Part shown: in pieces, positions 35,315 to 45,999 of the stretch | Position numbering within the stretch: position 1 is the stretch's first letter | Layout: each line of letters opens with the position of its first letter | Origin: Microcebus murinus | Lineage: Eukaryota; Chordata; Mammalia; Primates; Cheirogaleidae | Length of the DNA stretch: 64,000 bases | Assembly (NCBI RefSeq): GCF_040939455.1 | Contig: NC_134110.1 | Span: 99,167,001-99,231,000 of the forward strand | Direction of reading: 5' to 3' | Notes under the pieces: generated by a model | The model's database searches: none | What the model was told of the DNA's origin: nothing | What the model saw: the letters and a program-made list of their open reading frames with translations, nothing else | Made by a program: the position numbers and the translations under genes

Positions 35315-38300
35315 TTAATACCAGTTTTCTGGAGAATATATATGGTGCTTGTTTTTCCATTCTTGGGATACTTCACTTAGTAGTATGGGTTCCAGCTCTA
35401 ACCAGGAAAATATAAGATGTGCTATATCACCATTGTTTCTTAGAGCTGAATAGTACTCCATGGTATACATATACCACATTTTATTAATCCATTCTTGGAT
35501 TGATGGGCACTTGGGCTGTTTCCACAGCCTTGCGATTATGAATTGTGCTGCTATAAACATTCGAGTGCAGGTGTCTTTTTTGTAGAGTGTCATTGGATCA
35601 TTTGGGTAGATGCCCAGCGATGAGATTGCTGGATCAGATGGTAGATTCACTTGTATCGCTTTAATGTATCTCCATATTGCTTTCCACAGAGGTTGAACTA
35701 GTTTGCAGTCCCACCAGCAGTGTAGGAGTGTTCCTCTCTCTCCGCAACCACGCCAGCATTTATTGTTTGGAGATTTTTTGATAAAGGCCATTCTCACTGG
35801 GGTTAAGTGATATCTCATTGTGGTTTTGATTTGCATTTCCCTGATGATTAGGGATGTTGAGCATTTTTTCATATGTTTGTTGGCCATTCTTCTGTCTTCT
35901 TTAGAAAAGTTTCTGTTCAAGTCCTTTGCCCACTTTTTAATGGGGTTATTTGATTTTTTCTTCCTGATTTTCGTGAGTTCTAAGTATATTCTAGTTATCA
36001 GTCCCTTATCAGATGCATAGGATGCAAAAATTTTCTTCCATTCTGTAGGTTGCCGGTTTACTTTCATGACTATTTCTTTGGCTGTGCAGAAGCTTTGTAG
36101 TTTGATCATGTCCCATTTATTTATTTTTGTTGCTGCTGTGATTGCCTTTGGGGACTTCTTCATAAACTCTTTGCCCAGGCCGATGTCTAGGAGAGTGTTT
36201 CCAACTTTTTCCTCTAGAGTTCTAATAGTTTCATACCTTAGGTTTAAGTCTGTTATCCAGCATGAGTTGGTTTTTGTGAGAGGTGAAAGGTGTGGGTCCT
36301 GTTTTAGCCTTCTACAGGTGGCTATCCAGTTTTCCCAGCACCATTTACTGAAAAGGGATTCTGTTCCCCACCGTATGTTTTTGTCTGCTTTGTCAAAGAT
36401 TAGATGGCTATATGAGGATGGTTTTATATCAGGATTCTCACATCTGTTCCACTGGTCAATATTCCTATTTTTGTGCCAATACCATATTGATTTAATTACT
36501 ACAGCTTTGTAGTATAGTTTGATATCTGGCGTATTAATGCCTCCCATTTTGTTTTTGTTGCCTAGAATTGCTCTTGATATTCGGGGTCTTCTTTGGTTCC
36601 ATACGAAGCATAAAATTATTTTTTCTATATCTGTGAAGAATGCTGATGGGATTTTAATAGGTATTGCATTGAATCTGTAGATCAGCTTGGGTAGTATAGA
36701 CATTTTAATGATGTTGAGTCTGCCGATCCACAAGCATGGTATGGATTTCCATCTGTTTACATCCTCTGCTATTTCCTTCCTCAGTGTTTCATAGTTCTCC
36801 CTGTAGAGGTATTTTATGTCCTTGGTTAAGTAAATTCCTAGGTACTGTAATTTCTTTGTTGCTATTGTGAAGGGAATTGAGTCTTTGATTTGGTTCTCAA
36901 TTAGATTGTTGTTGGGGTATATGAATGCCTCTGATTTCTGTGTATTGATTTTGTATCCTGAGACTTTACTAAATTCATTGATCAGTTCCAGGAGTTTCTT
37001 GGTTGAATCTTTGGGGTTTTCTAGATACAATATCATATCATCAGCAAACAGTGCAAGTTTGATCTCTTCAGCCCCTATTTGGATACCTTTGATTCCATTT
37101 TCCTGTCTGATTGCTGTATCCAAGACTTCCAGCACTATGTTGAACAGAAGTGGAGATAGTGGGCAGCCTTGTCTGGTTCCAGTTCTAAGTGGGAATGATT
37201 TCAATTTTTCCCCATTCAGTATGATGTTGGCTATGGGTCTGTCATATATGGCTTGTATCATTTTTAGGTATGTCCCTTCTATGCCTATTTTCTTAAGTGT
37301 TCGTATCATGAAAGGGTGTTGAATTTTGTCAAAAGCTTTTTCTGCATCTATTGAAAGAATCATGTGGTCTTTGTTTTTGCTTCTGTTTATGTGGTGAATT
37401 GCATTTATAGATTTATGTATGTTGAACCATCCCTGCATCCCTGGGATGAAGCCCACTTGGTCATGGTGGATTATTTTTTTGATAAGCGTCTGGATTCGGT
37501 TAGCTAAGATTTTGTTGAAAATTTTTGCATGTATATTCATTAGGGATATTGGTCTGTAGTTTTCTTTTTTTGTTGCATCCTTTCCTGGTTTTGGTATCAG
37601 AGTAATATTCGCTTCATCAAAGGTGTCGGGGAGGTTTCCGTTCTTCTCGATGTTGTGGAATAGTTTCTGCAAGATAGGTACTAGTTCTTCTTTGTAAGTG
37701 TGGTAAAATTCAGGTGTGAAGCCATCTGGACCAGGACATTTCTTTTTAGGGATATTTTTAATTGCTGTTTCTATTTCAGCTGTTGAGATTGGTCTATTCA
37801 GGGAATCTATTTCTTCCTGGTTGAGCCTAGGGAGGCTGTGTGTTTCTAGAAATTTGTCCATTTCCTCCACATTTTCCAGTTTGTGTGCATAAAGATTTTT
37901 GTAGTATTCATAAATTATATCTTGTTCTTGTATCTCTTTGGGATCAGTTGTGATATCTCCTTTTTTGTTCCTGATGGAGCTTACTAGAGATTTCTTCTCT
38001 TTTCTGCTTTTCGTTAGCTTAGCCAATGGTGTGTCAATTTTGTATATTTTTTCAAAGAACCAACTTTTTGTTTTATTAATCTTCTGAATAGCTTCCCTGT
38101 TTTCAATTTCATTTAGTTCTGATTTGATCTTGTTGATTTCATTCTTCTGCTGGGTTCAGGGTTGGTCTGTTCTTCTTTTTCAGCTCTTTGAGTCGTTTCA
38201 TTAGATTGTCTATTTGTGATCTTCTTGTCTTTTGGTTATAGGCATTTATGGAGATAAACTTTCCTCTCAGAACTGCTTTAGCTGTGTCCCAGAGGAGTTG

Positions 38301-39130
38301 ATAACTTGTCTCTCCATTGTCGTTTTCTTCGTAGAATTTTTTTATTTCCGTCTTGATTTCTTCATTTATGAAGTAATCATTTAGTAGGAGGTTGTTTAAT
38401 TTCCACGTTTTTGTGTAGAAATGTGAGTTTCTGTTAGGGTTGATGTCTGCTTTTATTCCACTGTGATCTGAGAAGGTACATGGTATGATTTCTATTTTTT
38501 TAAATTTCTTGTGATTTTCTTTGTGTCCTAGGATATAGTCAATCTTAGAGAATGTCCCGTGAGCTGATGAGAAGAACGTATATTCGGTGGATTTTGGGTA
38601 GAATGTTCTGTAAATGTCAGTCAGACCCAGTTGTTCTAGAGTTTTGTTTAAGTCCATTATTTCTTTATTAATTTTCTGTTTGGAGGATCTGTCTTGTGCC
38701 GTCAGTGGGGTGTTGAAATCTCCGGCGATTATGGAGTTGCTATTAATCCATTTGCCTAGCTCCAGTAAGGTTTGCTTTATGAATCTGGGTGCACCTAAGT
38801 TGGGTGCATATATATTTAAAATTGTTATCTCTTCTTGTTGAACTGTGCCCTTCACCATTATATAATGACCCTCTTTGTCTTTCACTACTTATGTTGGTTT
38901 AAAAACTAAATCGTCTGAAATTAGAACTGCCACACCAGCCTTCTTTTGGCTTCTATTTGCTTGGGATATTGATCTCTACCCTTTTATTTTTAGTCTATAT
39001 GCATCCTTACAGGTTAGATGTGTTTCCTGAAGACAGCATATACTTGGCCTGTATTTTCTTATCCATTCAGCCAGCCTATGTCTCTTGAGTGGAGAGTTTA
39101 AGCCATTCACATTTATTGAGAGAACTGATA
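35315..39130 (-). pseudogene. L1 ORF2 (endonuclease-reverse transcriptase), disrupted
   Basis: The frame is recognisable from a NVNGLNSPLKRHRL-type endonuclease start (about 39110) to the stop near 35315. It is broken at least three times: TAG at 38976-38978, TAA at 38889-38891 and a single-base frameshift near 38140-38150, after which the downstream 903-codon frame is open. The reverse transcriptase core is present in that frame, with [14 protein letters not shown] and the catalytic FADD, as is the C-terminal cysteine-rich [18 protein letters not shown] segment. Family knowledge: ORF2p nicks the target and primes reverse transcription. As read, this copy cannot make a full-length ORF2p. The breaks are described only as seen; sequencing error is an alternative for the frameshift. 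Confidence 0.88.
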
Positions 39131-39238
39131 GGTAAGGTAGATTACTGATCATTCTGTTGGGTAGGATGTTGTTGCTATGATTTCTGTCTTAAGCCATTGT
39201 AATATCTGGCCTTTAATATCTTTGGGTTTTGGTTGTTT

Positions 39239-40225
39239 TTATATTCGTGGGTTATTATTATGATGTTCCGTGCGTAACGCTGTTTTAAGTACTTCTTGTA
39301 GGGCTGGTCTTGTCTTGGTGAATTCTCTGAGCCTTTGTTTGTCTGAGAATGTTTTTATTTCTCCTTCATATACGAAGCTTAGTTTTGCAGGGAATAATAA
39401 TCTAGGCTGAGCATTGTTTTGTTTCAAAAGAGTGTCTCTCCTTGCTTGTAAAGTCTCATTAGAGAAGTCTGATGTTATTCGAATTGGCTCCCCCGTGTAT
39501 GTTACTTGCTTCTTTTGTCTTACAGCTCTTAGAAGGGCCTCTTTAGTTGATACTTTGGTCAGTCTGATGATTGCATGTCGTGAAGTCTTCCTGTTTGCGT
39601 TGAATCTCCCAGGGGTCCTCTGAGCTTCTTGAACTTGTATATCAAGATTTTGAGCAAGACCTGGGAAATTTTCCTCTATTATATCTTCAAACAGCTTGTC
39701 CAACCCTTGAGTGTTGTCTTCTTCCCCTTCTGGTAACCCTATGACCCTCACATTAGGTTTCTTCACATAATCCCACAGCTCTTGTAGGCTTTGCTCTTTT
39801 CTCTTGTTTCTCTGCTCTATTTCTGTGACTGCTTTATTTAATTGGAGGGAGTTATCTTCAAGCTCTGAGATTCTTTCTTCTGTTTGATCTACCCTGTTCT
39901 TGAGACTTTCCACTGTATTTTGTAGTTCCTTGAATTGATTCTTCATTTCCAGGAGTTCAGTTACACTTTTTTTCATTGTGTCTATTTCTTTTCCCATATC
40001 CTGGAGGCTTTTTGTGGTTTCTTTGTGTTGGTTATTGAGTTGTTGTTGCAGCTGGGTGAGTGTTCTTATGATCCACATACGAAATTCCTCTTCTGTCATA
40101 TTGGTTTCCTGATTTTGGTTGGTGTCCGTTTCTAGGGGGCTGGTGCTCCTCTTTGGGGGTGTGTTTTCCGTTTGGTTCTTCATATTTCCTGAGTTCTTTC
40201 GCTGATTTCTTCCCATGTCGATCAA
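39239..40225 (-). CDS. L1 ORF1 protein, intact 328-codon frame
   Basis: An uninterrupted frame of 328 codons, close to the roughly 338 residues of human ORF1p. Seen: a basic, polar N-terminus, a heptad-rich stretch from about residue 60 to 145 (leucine and isoleucine spaced for a trimeric coiled coil), an RRM-like core around the motif RVIGLPEGEEDN (about residue 155), and a basic C-terminal domain with a LLFPAKLSF segment and a TFSDKQRLREF motif. Family knowledge: ORF1p trimers coat L1 RNA in cytoplasmic particles. Two ATGs lie close together (codons 1 and 4) and either could start it. It sits between the L1 5' UTR and ORF2 in the normal order. No stop or frameshift is visible. Confidence 0.9.
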   Translation of the reverse strand: MIDMGRNQRKNSGNMKNQTENTPPKRSTSPLETDTNQNQETNMTEEEFRMWIIRTLTQLQQQLNNQHKETTKSLQDMGKEIDTMKKSVTELLEMKNQFKELQNTVESLKNRVDQTEERISELEDNSLQLNKAVTEIEQRNKRKEQSLQELWDYVKKPNVRVIGLPEGEEDNTQGLDKLFEDIIEENFPGLAQNLDIQVQEAQRTPGRFNANRKTSRHAIIRLTKVSTKEALLRAVRQKKQVTYTGEPIRITSDFSNETLQARRDTLLKQNNAQPRLLFPAKLSFVYEGEIKTFSDKQRLREFTKTRPALQEVLKTALRTEHHNNNPRI

Positions 40226-41716
40226 TTGTTGTTTCTTTCCTTAGGTTATTGTTTGGGTATTCACACACCTTGTTTAGATTCTGAGGCGTTAGGTGGTGTC
40301 TGTGGGTGAGATTGGATCACTCCCTGTATATTGAGTCAGTGGGTGCCATGGAAAGGCTGTGCAAGATGCTGTCCCTGTCAGTAGGTGGCGTTTGCATGGA
40401 GGAACAGGCTATGCTGTTGATTTTGTGTCCTGCTATCTGCTATTGTTCTGGGCGGAGCTGGGTTGGGTAAGCCTGCCCTCAGGCCGTTAGCATGGGTCAA
40501 AGTTCTGTTCTCTGCTTCCAGGGAAAGCTGTCAGGGCGGGGCTGGAATGGTCCCGTTCAGCCAGAAAGTCTGCGTGTGGGGGTGGGGTTGTCTGAGACCT
40601 GCAGTCTGGAGCGGGCCTTGCTTCTTTCCACCCTTCCCAACTCCGCAGCTACTCCTGGGCCTCTGCCAGCAGGCCAGACCACAAGCCACCAGGCCTCCCT
40701 GGACTGTGATGCCGGCGGGGAGGTTCCCTACACAGGAACGCCACCTGGGTTGGGCGCACGGCCTCCTCCTGGGAGGAGGGTTGCCCTCTGGGACGCCAAT
40801 CCGCCCCTGGAGGCACACACACCTCAGTAGGCTGTTCACGTATAACCCTTCTGTGCCCCGGGCAATGCTAGCCCTCGGTGCAGGGGATCTGGTCTGCAGG
40901 TCCGACCTCTGGGTCCCAGAGTTCAAATTGTATCCCCACCAGGGAGAAGATTTCCGGTCCCAATTCACCCACAGGGAGCCCAAGCTGGGTCTATGTCTCT
41001 CAGCCTCTGAGTCGGCACCGTTCTCCTGGGAACACGGTGCCAGCAGCACCTGGGAGGGTGGGCGGGTAGGGAGCTCACAGTCTGAGTTCCCCTGAGTCAG
41101 CTGTAGGGTCCCAAACGGGAAGGTCCAGTTCCCTGGAGGTGCCTGTGGCTGGTAGCTGTATTGTCTCTCTGGGCAGCCGCGGGTAGGGTCGGCGGAGGGG
41201 AGGAGGAGGCAATATGTCGCCTGCCGCGCGGCTCGGGTGTGTGCACACGGAGGTGCCCGGAGGAAGTTGGGAACCTGGTGCTACGTCTGTTATAGGCTCA
41301 CCGCTGGCTGACGGCCGCAGTCTCTGGGCTGTTGTCCGCAGGTCTCTCCACCCGCTGGGGAGCCCACCAGCAGTCCCAAATGCAGGGGAGGGGAAACAGC
41401 AAATCCACCTACCCTTGCCTCTGGTCTCTGGGCTGCTCCGGTAGTCTCAGCCTCCAGTTCTCCTCCGCAGCCTCCTCCACCTACCCTTGCCTCTGGTCTC
41501 TGGGCTGCTCCGGTAGTCTCAGCCTCCAGTTCTCCTCCGCAGCCTCCTCCCGTGGAGTGTCCTGGGGTCTCAGGTACCCCTCCTTCCGGCCCTGGTCCGC
41601 TGTATGCTCGTCTTCTTGCTTCTTTCCTCTAATTTCTGCTAGAATCTGTCTTTTTGCAGAGACTCTCTGGCAGTGTTATTCGTCCGCCATCTTGCTCCCC
41701 CCTTCCCCCCCCCTCC
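40226..41716 (-). promoter_or_regulatory. L1 5' UTR with internal promoter
   Basis: About 1.49 kb of GC- and CpG-rich sequence upstream of ORF1, longer than the roughly 0.9 kb human L1 5' UTR. It begins (minus strand) with a G-rich run followed by AGCAAGATGGCGGAC, the usual start region, whose AAGATGGC matches the YY1-type site of L1 promoters. A direct 72-bp duplication lies near the 5' end (41404-41547). The + strand carries an antisense open frame (40463-41095). Confidence 0.75.
41404..41547 (-). repeat. 72-bp tandem duplication in the L1 5' UTR
   Basis: Two directly adjacent copies (41404-41475 and 41476-41547), each containing TACCCTTGCCTCTGGTCTCT and CAGCCTCCAGTTCTCCTCCG. No difference between the copies was noticed by eye. 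The second copy runs on for about three matching bases before diverging. Confidence 0.9.
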
Positions 41717-41822
41717 AATTTTCTATTATACAAACCACCATAGGCAACAACAGCTTTGCCAGATATTGCTACTATCTAACACAGGTTACCACTTTCCCAG
41801 CCTTCTAGAGAAGCTTCCTCAT
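41717..41822. other. Non-L1 segment between the L1 5' end and its target-site duplication
   Basis: About 106 bp of AT-richer sequence following the C-rich run that ends the L1 5' UTR. It lies inside the 15-bp target-site repeats, so it was probably inserted together with the element. A 5' transduction or an unusual family-specific 5' extension are the two readings. Confidence 0.5.
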
Positions 41823-41837
41823 TCCCAAAGGCATTTT
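41823..41837. repeat. Target-site duplication, 5' side of the full-length L1
   Basis: TCCCAAAGGCATTTT, identical to 35087-35101, followed by ATA. It marks the outer limit of the retrotransposed DNA. Confidence 0.9.
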
Positions 41838-42098
41838 ATAAAACTTTTTACTAGACTGCATTATTCAGGAGAGCAAGAATTACACACTACATGTTTGCAT
41901 GTCTCCCACAAAGCATAGTGTAGAACTTTGCGTATAAAATATTAAATGGTAACTTTTATAGTAATAGTAAGAATAATAGTATAGTAGCAATATATAGTAA
42001 TATATTAATAGTTATATAGTATTGATAAAAATACTATTTTTTCTTCTAGAGAAAGGAAATATCTAAATGGTCACTGAGTTTATTTCTTTATTACACAG

Positions 42099-42177
42099 GT
42101 TGATATTTTTTCCATCAAAGCTGTGTCTCTTGGAAAATTGAAGAAAGTTCTAATTAGTCATGATGGGACAGGTCCAG
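42099..42177 (+). CDS. RP1: Internal coding exon, middle of the last PLAT domain
   Basis: Seen: TTACACAG precedes 42099 and GTAAGA follows 42177, an acceptor and donor close to consensus. The 79-nt exon encodes VDIFSIKAVSLGKLKKVLIS followed by HDGTGP and one base of the next codon. It continues the RGQ end of the upstream exon directly, giving the RGQ-VD-F motif typical of PLAT repeats, with the LG-L-K-(I/L)-HD strand pair after it. It is short, so simple ORF searches miss it. Entry phase 0 matches the previous exon and exit phase 1 matches the next. The preceding 10.2-kb intron holds the near full-length antisense L1, whose outer target-site repeat ends about 260 bp before this acceptor. Confidence 0.85.
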
Positions 42178-42402
42178 GTAAGATTTAGTTTCATGGTAAG
42201 AAGCTTGTTTTACAAAAGTATGAGAAATAGTATGAATGGCAGGTGAAAGAAAAATGTACAGGTCATATAAAATTGAGATGAGAATATAATTCTTTTATAG
42301 TTAAGTGAAGTTTTGTCAGGTTAGGTTTATTACATGCCTTACAAAAGCACATGGTTTTATTATTATGAAGGAAATTTCCTAGGAAGACAAAAGCTTTAGT
42401 GT

Positions 42403-42418
42403 GTGTGTTGGGTGTGTC

Positions 42419-42451
<33 letters not shown>
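42403..42451 (+). repeat. (TG)n microsatellite, interrupted
   Basis: GTGTGTGTTGGGTGTGTCTG followed by about 14 TG units. Confidence 0.9.
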
Positions 42452-42454
<3 letters not shown>

Positions 42455-42809
42455 AGCTCCAGACCTCCAGGCAGTCTTCACAGTTGGATCTGACATGTGT
42501 CCATCCTGCAGATGTGTTTGCCCTGGTCCTGTGTGCCACAATCAGCACACCAGTGACTCAGACATCATCCTTGATCCTCCCTTCCCCTTGTCGAATTCTG
42601 TCTGCGATGACTATCATCTAAGTCCTGTCAATTTCACTTCATTAGTATCTTTTTTCACTGTTTCTCCTAGAGCTATTAAATTCAAACTTCAGTTTGTTTG
42701 GCTCTAGAACCTGGTATTCGTTACTGCTAAAATACAGCTATATATTTTAACTATATCATAGTACTGAAGCCATTTTATTACATTATTACTATATATTTTT
42801 TTTTATTTC

Positions 42810-42930
42810 TGCTAGATTTTGAGCTTTTTGAAGCTAGAAATTATGTATTATTCATCTTCATTCTCCCAGTGCCTCATACAGGCAATATAAATAGTTTAAT
42901 TAGTAACCATTTATTGAATGAATGGATTTA
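42810..42930 (+). mobile_element. L2/MIR-like 3' end
   Basis: AGATTTTGAGCTTTTTGAAG, TCTCCCAGTGCCTCATACAG and ATTTATTGAATGAATGG match the conserved end of L2-type repeats. Confidence 0.6.
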
Positions 42931-43182
42931 AATCAGTGAAATGCTTTCCAATGAGCTCTTTAAAAGGAATGGGAAGAGCTTAAAATGGCCATGGCAAGAA
43001 AGAAGACTGCGTGTTTTCAACAGAAACCAAAGGGAAAGGAAGCAGAAAATGGAAGGTGACAGTGAACAGAAAGAACATAGACAGTTAAATGAGTTCAGGA
43101 TCATATATAGGAATTGATTACAAAGAAGCAGGAATAAGAGTTTGAGGAAAGAATGACATAACGGACTGCCTTCTATGCAAGG

Positions 43183-43390
43183 TGTCTCTACAGAAGGATG
43201 TCACTGTAGAGAAGTGTCACTGTAGAGGGATGTCTCCATAGAGGGACCTCTTTGTAGAGGGCCATTGCTACAGAGGGTTGTGACTCTCGAGGGGTGTCAC
43301 TGCAGAGAGTTGTCACTATAGAGGTGTGTCACTATAGAGGAGTGTTACCATAGGGTGGTTTTACTGCAGAAAGGTGCCACTGTAGGGTGC
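43183..43390 (+). repeat. 16-bp minisatellite, 13 units in exact register
   Basis: Units of the form TGTCACTGTAGAGGGA start every 16 bp from 43183 to 43375 with substitutions but no insertions or deletions. Partial units may extend either side (43167 and 43391). It lies in the intron before the 51843 exon. Confidence 0.9.
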
Positions 43391-44160
43391 TGTGCCTTTT
43401 AGATTATTTCCATGATGGGTGGAGATTTCCTGCTTTTGCACCAGCCTCCTTTGCAAACAGTGCATGGATGTGCAGGATAGGTGATTACAGTCACAGTCTT
43501 ACACTTTGGCAGGGCTCAGAGCAGGGCAGTCATCAGAAACCCAAGGCTTCACCAGGCTCTAGTGTTTAGAAATTACTCTGAGATACCTCTTGGTGATAGG
43601 GGTAGGAAACATTGTTATAACACCAACCCGTACCCTAAAATGCCCAAGTTGAGGTGCTGTAGGGACAGCAGCAGCCACAACAAAAGGGCAGTCACTGTCA
43701 TAGGTAAAGGAGAGACAGGGCTTTGTTTGAAGGGGTTGGCTGGTTGTTTGACCCAGAGGATAAAAATGACAGAAGGAAAAATTAAAGGGACATTGTAATT
43801 TTAAATATGTTTTGGAGATAATTAACTCATATAGAAAAAGCTTTAATGGAGGGAGCAACAAACTTCCAAAATACTGAATTTTTTCAATGAAATATTTTTA
43901 ACAAAAACCTGTGCAGGTACGGGAAAGACTTTAGTGAAATTCTCAAGGATTCTTTTTCTTCCCATTTTTACAAAGAAGCCATGGGAAACATTATTCTTTT
44001 AACATGGATACATTTGTGTCTATAGCTACCCCAAATATGCAGCAAAGTTTGTAAAATTTCAGAATATTTAAGAATTATCTGAGTATCTTAAAACAAATAA
44101 AATAAACACCTGGGCCCACAACCAGAGATTCCAAGAGGTACTGAGTGATTAGAAATATGT
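43391..44160. other. Intron, mostly unrecognised
   Basis: 44080-44150 resembles a hAT-type MITE end (ACACCTGGGCCCACAACCAG) cut by the L1 that follows. Confidence 0.35.
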
Positions 44161-44173
44161 ATGCTTGTTTGTT

Positions 44174-45557
44174 TATTTTTATTTCAGTATATTACAGGGG
44201 TACAAATCTTTAGGTTACATATATTGCCTTTGTCCCACCCAAGTCAGAGTTAGAAGAGTGTACATCCCCCAGATGGTGTGCACTGCACCGATTAGGTGTG
44301 AATAGACCCATCCCCTGCTCCCTCCCCACCCGCCCAACACCCGATGAATGTTACTACCATATGTGCACATAAGTGTTGATTAGTTAATACCAATTTGATG
44401 GTGAGTATGTGTGGTGCTTGTTTTTCCATTCTTGGGATACTTCACTTAGTAGAATGGGTTCCAGCTCTATCCGGGATTATACAAGAGGTGGTAGATCACC
44501 ACTGTTTTCATTGCCTGAGTAGAACTCCATGGTACACATATACTACATTTTATTAATCCACTCATATATTGATGGGCACTTGGGTTGTTTCCACATTTTT
44601 TCAATTGTGAGTTGTGCTGCTGTAAACATTCAAGTGCAGATGTCTTTTTCCTAGAATGTCTTTTGTTTCTTTGGGTAGATGTCCAGTAATGGTATTTCTG
44701 GATCAAATGATAGTTTTACTTTTAGCTCTATGAAGCATCTCCATATTGCTTTCCACAGATGTTAGACTAGTTTGCAGTTCTACCAACAGTGTATGAGTGT
44801 TCCTATCTCTCTTCATCCATGCCAACATTTATTGTTTCGGGACTTTTTCATAAAAGCCATTCTCACTGGAGTTACAACCTGGTTTAGGTATCAGGGTGAT
44901 GTTGGCTTCATAAAATGTGTTGTTGAGGATTCCTTCCTTCTCACTGCTGTGGAATAATTTCTTCAGGATAGGCAACAGTTCTTTGTAGGTCTGGTAAAAT
45001 TCAGGTGTGAAACCATCTGGTCTGGGACTTTTCTCTCTAGGAAAGTTTTTCATTGCTGCTTGAATTTCGGTAGTTGATATTGGTCTGTTCAGGAATTCTA
45101 TTTCTTCCTGACTGAGCCTAGGGAGGCTTTGTGTTTCTAAGAATCTGTCCATTTCCTCCACGTTTGTAAGTTTATATACATAGAGTTTTCCATAGTATTC
45201 ATAGATGATATTTTCTATATACATGTTATCAGTTGTAATTTCTCCTTTTTCATTTCTGATTGAGCAAAAGATTCTTTGAACTAAATGATGAAGGAGGCAC
45301 AAGTTATCAAAATCTGTGGGACACAGTTAAAGCAGTTCTGAGAGCAAAATTTATATTCATAAATGCCTACATCCAAAAAACAAAAAGATCACAAATCAAC
45401 AATCTAATGAATCACCTCCAAGAACTGAAAAAGGATGAGCAAACCAACTCTAAACCCAGCAGAAGAAAAGAAATAATAAAAATCAAAACAGAACTAAATT
45501 AAATCACTAATAAAACAACTGTATGGAAGATTAATAAAACAAAAATTTGGTTCTTTT
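44174..45557 (-). mobile_element. L1 with internal deletion and 5' inversion
   Basis: 44174-44873 is the complement of an L1 3' UTR and ORF2 C-terminus (start TTTCAGTATATTACAGGGGT). At about 44874 it jumps to the reverse transcriptase region (minus strand reads [18 protein letters not shown]) and ends near 45258 at [12 protein letters not shown]. From 45259 to about 45557 the + strand reads ORF2 sequence that lies just 5' of that point ([18 protein letters not shown], ending at KINKTKIWF). A weak 10-bp duplication candidate is ATGCTTGTTT (44161) versus ATGTTTGTTT (45558). Confidence 0.8.
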
Positions 45558-45999
45558 ATGTTTGTTTCAAGATGAGCACTTTCAGGATCCTGATTGAATT
45601 TGCCGTCAGACTACTTTTCAACATGAGCATTATTTGCTGAGGCCTGCTGGGTGGCAGCACTTGCACAAGGTGCAGGGGGTCACTGTGCTCACAGGCAGGT
45701 CCAGTGGTGGCAGACACATGTGAAATAATTATATTAAATTAGGATAAAGTATGATAAATATTTGAAAGTGACCTTTAGAGGGGTATTGTGCCATTTGGCA
45801 AGGGGACCTGAGTCCAGAAGGACACTAGGACCAGTGATTCTGCCTTTATTTACTTCTACTATCCCCTCCCCTGAAGTATCCACACTGATAACCTTGTTTA
45901 TTCTTGATTTTTAAAATCTTTGCTTTTAAAGAAAAAGTCTTTACTAATCACTTAGGCTTACTTGAAAATGCTCTGATAGTTTGCGTTTTGTAAAAATTG

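Larger units (their letters stand above)
35102..41822 (-). mobile_element. Near full-length L1 retrotransposon, antisense to the host gene
   Basis: The + strand shows the T tract and 3' UTR (35101-35314), the ORF2 region (35315 to about 39130), ORF1 (39239-40225) and a GC-rich 5' UTR (40226 to about 41716) beginning with the L1-typical AGCAAGATGGC read on the minus strand. A 15-bp target-site duplication TCCCAAAGGCATTTT flanks it at 35087-35101 and 41823-41837, and the nick TTTT/A fits L1 endonuclease. About 106 bp between the L1 5' end and the outer duplication are not recognisable L1. The near-identical duplications and long open frames point to a fairly recent insertion. It sits in the intron between the 31764 and 42099 exons. 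Confidence 0.93.

Noticed and set aside
36066..37322. Plus-strand frames of about 150 codons inside the L1
   Set aside because: Antisense shadows of the open ORF2 frame.
40531..41049. 172-codon minus-strand frame in the L1 5' UTR
   Set aside because: GC-rich untranslated region upstream of ORF1; no known L1 product there.
43183..43390. CRISPR-like array
   Set aside because: Direct 16-bp units without spacers in a mammalian intron; it is a minisatellite.
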